Position numbers and translations under genes: made by a program. Positions 14,365 to 15,472 of a stretch of 15,472 nucleotides of DNA are shown here, piece by piece (position 1 is the first letter of the stretch; the number at the start of each line of letters is the position of its first letter). The stretch is from DATKSS01 sp035533335 (GTDB taxonomy: Bacteria > Chloroflexota > Dormibacteria > Dormibacterales > Dormibacteraceae). A model generated the notes under the pieces. That model was not told the origin of the DNA and did not search any database. It saw only the letters and a program-made list of their open reading frames with translations. Where the stretch lies: the NCBI GenBank assembly GCA_035533335.1, contig DATLUC010000058.1:1-15472 (forward strand), written 5' to 3'.

Positions 14365-14649
14365 ATGGCTTCGCGCCGGCAGGACGCAGGCGTTCGCTCA
14401 GTCGGACGCCTGGTCGCTGTGGTGGCGCTGACGCTCGCCGCCACGGTCGGCCTGGCACTCGTCGCGCACGGCGGCTCGGCACCCGTGGATTCCACGGTGG
14501 TGGTCCAGCCTGGTGACACTCTTTGGTCCATCGCATCCACCCGCTATCCGTTGGATGATGTGCGGGTCCGTGTCGATGACATCGAGCGTGCCAACGGCCT
14601 CCACAGCCCGATCATCGAGGTGGGGCAGACGCTGCAGTTGCCCGGCTAG
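14365..14649 (+). CDS. SOS-linked membrane-anchored LysM protein (YneA/Rv2719c-like, putative division inhibitor)
   Basis: From ATG 14365 the product has 94 residues. It has a short basic N-terminus (MASRRQDAGVRS), one membrane segment at about 16-34 (Leu/Val/Ala-rich), a short linker, and a C-terminal LysM domain at about 45-93 containing VVVQPGDTLWSIAS, IERANGL and IEVGQTLQLPG. The predicted topology puts LysM outside, where it could bind peptidoglycan. This architecture, its small size, divergence from lexA and the LexA box in its promoter match YneA of Bacillus. There YneA delays division during the SOS response. They also match Rv2719c, next to lexA in Mycobacterium. Function as a division inhibitor is inferred. 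ATG 14335 would add ten residues. The longer frame from TTG 14293 would start inside the promoter. A weak Shine-Dalgarno is noted. Confidence 0.82.
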   Translation: MASRRQDAGVRSVGRLVAVVALTLAATVGLALVAHGGSAPVDSTVVVQPGDTLWSIASTRYPLDDVRVRVDDIERANGLHSPIIEVGQTLQLPG

Positions 14650-14661
14650 GCAACGCCGGCC

Positions 14662-14886
14662 GTGAGCCTCGTCCTGGTGACCCGCCGCGACTGCCATCTG
14701 TGCGACGAGGCCCTTCAGCTCCTTCGCGACCTTGGCGCCGAGCCCGAACTGGCCGATGTCGACTCGGACGACGATCTGCACGACCAGTACGACTGGCGCG
14801 TCCCGGTCCTCATGCTCGACGGTCGCGTGGTCGCCGAAGGCCGCATCACGCGCGACCGGGTCCGCGAAGCCCTGGGTCTGGCTTAG
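14662..14886 (+). CDS. Glutaredoxin-like (DUF836-type) thiol-redox protein
   Basis: The 74-residue product has the minimal thioredoxin/glutaredoxin fold: a first strand LVLVTRRDC, the redox motif C11-H-L-C14, a helix EALQLLRDLG, an acidic second strand LADVDSDDD, and a cis-Pro strand WRVPVLMLDG (P48) followed by RVVAEGRITRDRVREALGL. This matches the small glutaredoxin-like/DUF836 proteins, whose substrates are mostly unknown. It is likely cytoplasmic since no signal peptide is seen. The start is GTG 14662, 12 bases after the LysM stop, so the two are probably co-transcribed from the LexA-controlled promoter. No clear Shine-Dalgarno is visible, and translation may be coupled. Confidence 0.82.
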   Translation: MSLVLVTRRDCHLCDEALQLLRDLGAEPELADVDSDDDLHDQYDWRVPVLMLDGRVVAEGRITRDRVREALGLA

Positions 14887-14964
14887 GGGCGAGGCCAAGC
14901 GGCTCGGGTTAACAGAGTGTCGCAAGGATGCGTGCCTCTGAAAGCAACCACCCTTGGCGGGTCT
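14887..14964. other. Short convergent spacer, no recognised element
   Basis: These 78 bases lie between the glutaredoxin-like stop and the end of the opposite-strand toxin gene. An imperfect hairpin (about 14890-14906, a CGAGGCC/GGCTCG-type stem with a bulge) lacks a T-run on the + strand, so no terminator is called. Nothing tRNA-like was seen. Confidence 0.4.
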
Positions 14965-15357
14965 CTACAGCTCGGACGGTCCGATTACGTTGGCGATGCG
15001 CGAACCCGACGCCTTCAACTTCGCGTCGGTGGTCAGGAGCCGACAGCTGAGCAATCGGGCTAGGGCAAGGTACTCCGCATCGTAGGTCTTGGCCCAGCCG
15101 AGCTGGTCCGCTATTCGCCAAGCCTCGGTAGTCAACCCCTTCGGCCTGCGGGGGCTGACGTCAGCCACCGCCAATCGCTCCGAAGCGATCTCGGCCAGCG
15201 CGTTGGAGATCTCCTTCCGCCACCTCAGCTCGTGCAGTACAGAGGAAGCCTCCGACCACATTAAATGGGGAGCGACAAGCTGCTCTGTGGCCAGAAACTC
15301 AAATCCGGCTTCGGCCAGACTTGCCGTGACAACGACTGCCGCATCAACGACTAGCAC
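14965..15357 (-). CDS. vapC: VapC-like PIN-domain ribonuclease toxin
   Basis: The 130-residue product has PIN-domain features: MLVVDAAVVV with D5, LMWSEASSVLHELRW with E36, TYDAEYLALARLL with D93 and LLTTDAKL with D111. This is the expected quartet of acidic residues that bind Mg/Mn in VapC-type toxins, which cleave tRNA or rRNA when their antitoxin is degraded. Length is typical. The start is GTG 15357, immediately after the TGA of the upstream minus-strand frame (15360-15358), the spacing usual for an antitoxin-toxin pair. The DNA looks less GC-rich than its neighbours, consistent with horizontal gain. The target is unknown. Confidence 0.88.
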   Translation of the reverse strand: MLVVDAAVVVTASLAEAGFEFLATEQLVAPHLMWSEASSVLHELRWRKEISNALAEIASERLAVADVSPRRPKGLTTEAWRIADQLGWAKTYDAEYLALARLLSCRLLTTDAKLKASGSRIANVIGPSEL

Positions 15358-15472
15358 TCAGCGGCCAGCTCGGGACGAGCGGATGGCCGCGAGCACGTCC
15401 GGCATCGTTTCTTGGGTGGCGGTTCGCCGCCAGCCTGATGGCAAGGGCAGGATCGCCTTCATTTCAGTCAGC
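15358..15472 (-). CDS. Probable cognate antitoxin, 3' end only (runs off the window)
   Basis: On the minus strand the frame is open from the window edge to the TGA at 15360-15358, directly abutting the vapC GTG. The visible C-terminal residues, counted from an in-frame ATG at 15462, are MKAILPLPSGWRRTATQETM and then PDVLAAIRSSRAGR. I do not recognise a named antitoxin family from so short a piece. Position, tight coupling and a basic, helical tail are what a VapB-type antitoxin's toxin-binding end would show. The ATG at 15462 could be internal or the actual start of a very small protein, and the DNA beyond the edge would decide. Confidence 0.5.
   Translation of the reverse strand, partial: LTEMKAILPLPSGWRRTATQETMPDVLAAIRSSRAGR

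Noticed and set aside
14889..14910. Possible terminator hairpin after the glutaredoxin-like gene.
   Set aside because: The stem is short and bulged and no T-run follows on the + strand.
14891..14911. GCCAAGCGGCTCGG here also occurs near the start of the dapL-like gene (about 11044-11057), hinting at a dispersed repeat.
   Set aside because: Only 14 bases match, flanks differ, and one copy is coding. This is compatible with chance in GC-rich DNA.
1..15472. CRISPR arrays, tRNA/rRNA genes, insertion sequences, prophage or biosynthetic clusters.
   Set aside because: No spaced direct repeats, terminal inverted repeats, transposase or integrase motifs, or cloverleaf-like stretches were found on reading both strands. 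Nearly all sequence is accounted for by recognised genes.

Overview
This window is GC-rich (about 65-70% by eye), gene-dense bacterial chromosome with almost no intergenic space. It is a housekeeping region for DNA repair, RNA metabolism and stress. The gene content is the 3' end of recA, recX, rny, a ymdB-type phosphodiesterase, spoVS, miaB, mutS, mutL, a GT87-type membrane protein, miaA, an LL-DAP-type aminotransferase, hflX, lexA, a LysM membrane protein, a glutaredoxin-like protein and a VapC-type toxin. MutS/MutL together with RNase Y, YmdB and SpoVS argue against a typical actinobacterium. They suit a high-GC Terrabacteria lineage such as Chloroflexota or Candidatus Dormibacterota. That placement is inference from gene content and order, not a phylogeny.

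Layout. Bases 1-733: recA (partial) overlapping recX. Bases 856-2426: rny with its own ribosome-binding site and a strong intrinsic terminator. Bases 2449-9003, all on +: ymdB, spoVS, miaB, mutS and mutL, tightly packed and partly overlapping. Bases 8924-10099, on -: a polytopic GT87-like protein whose 3' end overlaps mutL and whose GTG start abuts the GTG start of miaA. Bases 10100-13594, on +: miaA, dapL-like and hflX. Bases 13578-14192, on -: lexA, convergent with hflX. Bases 14193-14364: a compact bidirectional SOS control region. Bases 14365-14886, on +: a TM-LysM protein and a glutaredoxin-like protein. Bases 14965-15472, on -: a VapC-like PIN toxin preceded by the end of a probable antitoxin, in visibly less GC-rich DNA.

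How the genes fit together. recA/recX and lexA are the activator, modulator and repressor of the SOS response. The lexA-LysM intergenic region holds one perfect and one near-perfect Gram-positive-type LexA box (CGAAC-N4-GTTCG), each lying on one of two divergent predicted promoters. The LysM protein has the architecture and position of YneA (Bacillus) and Rv2719c (Mycobacterium), which are SOS-linked, membrane-anchored LysM proteins encoded divergently from lexA. It is therefore a good candidate for a DNA-damage cell-division inhibitor, here followed by a thiol-redox protein in the same direction. mutL-miaA-hflX recalls the enterobacterial mutL-miaA-hfq-hflX cluster, with an opposite-strand membrane gene between mutL and miaA. 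rny-ymdB-spoVS is the cluster familiar from Firmicutes.

Points to recheck are the start of miaB (a CTG start seems required to keep the first iron-sulfur cysteine), a Glu-to-Asn change in the MutL endonuclease motif, and the zero-gap back-to-back starts of the GT87 gene and miaA. No gene-free stretch exceeds 300 bases. No rRNA, tRNA, CRISPR array or insertion sequence was recognised.
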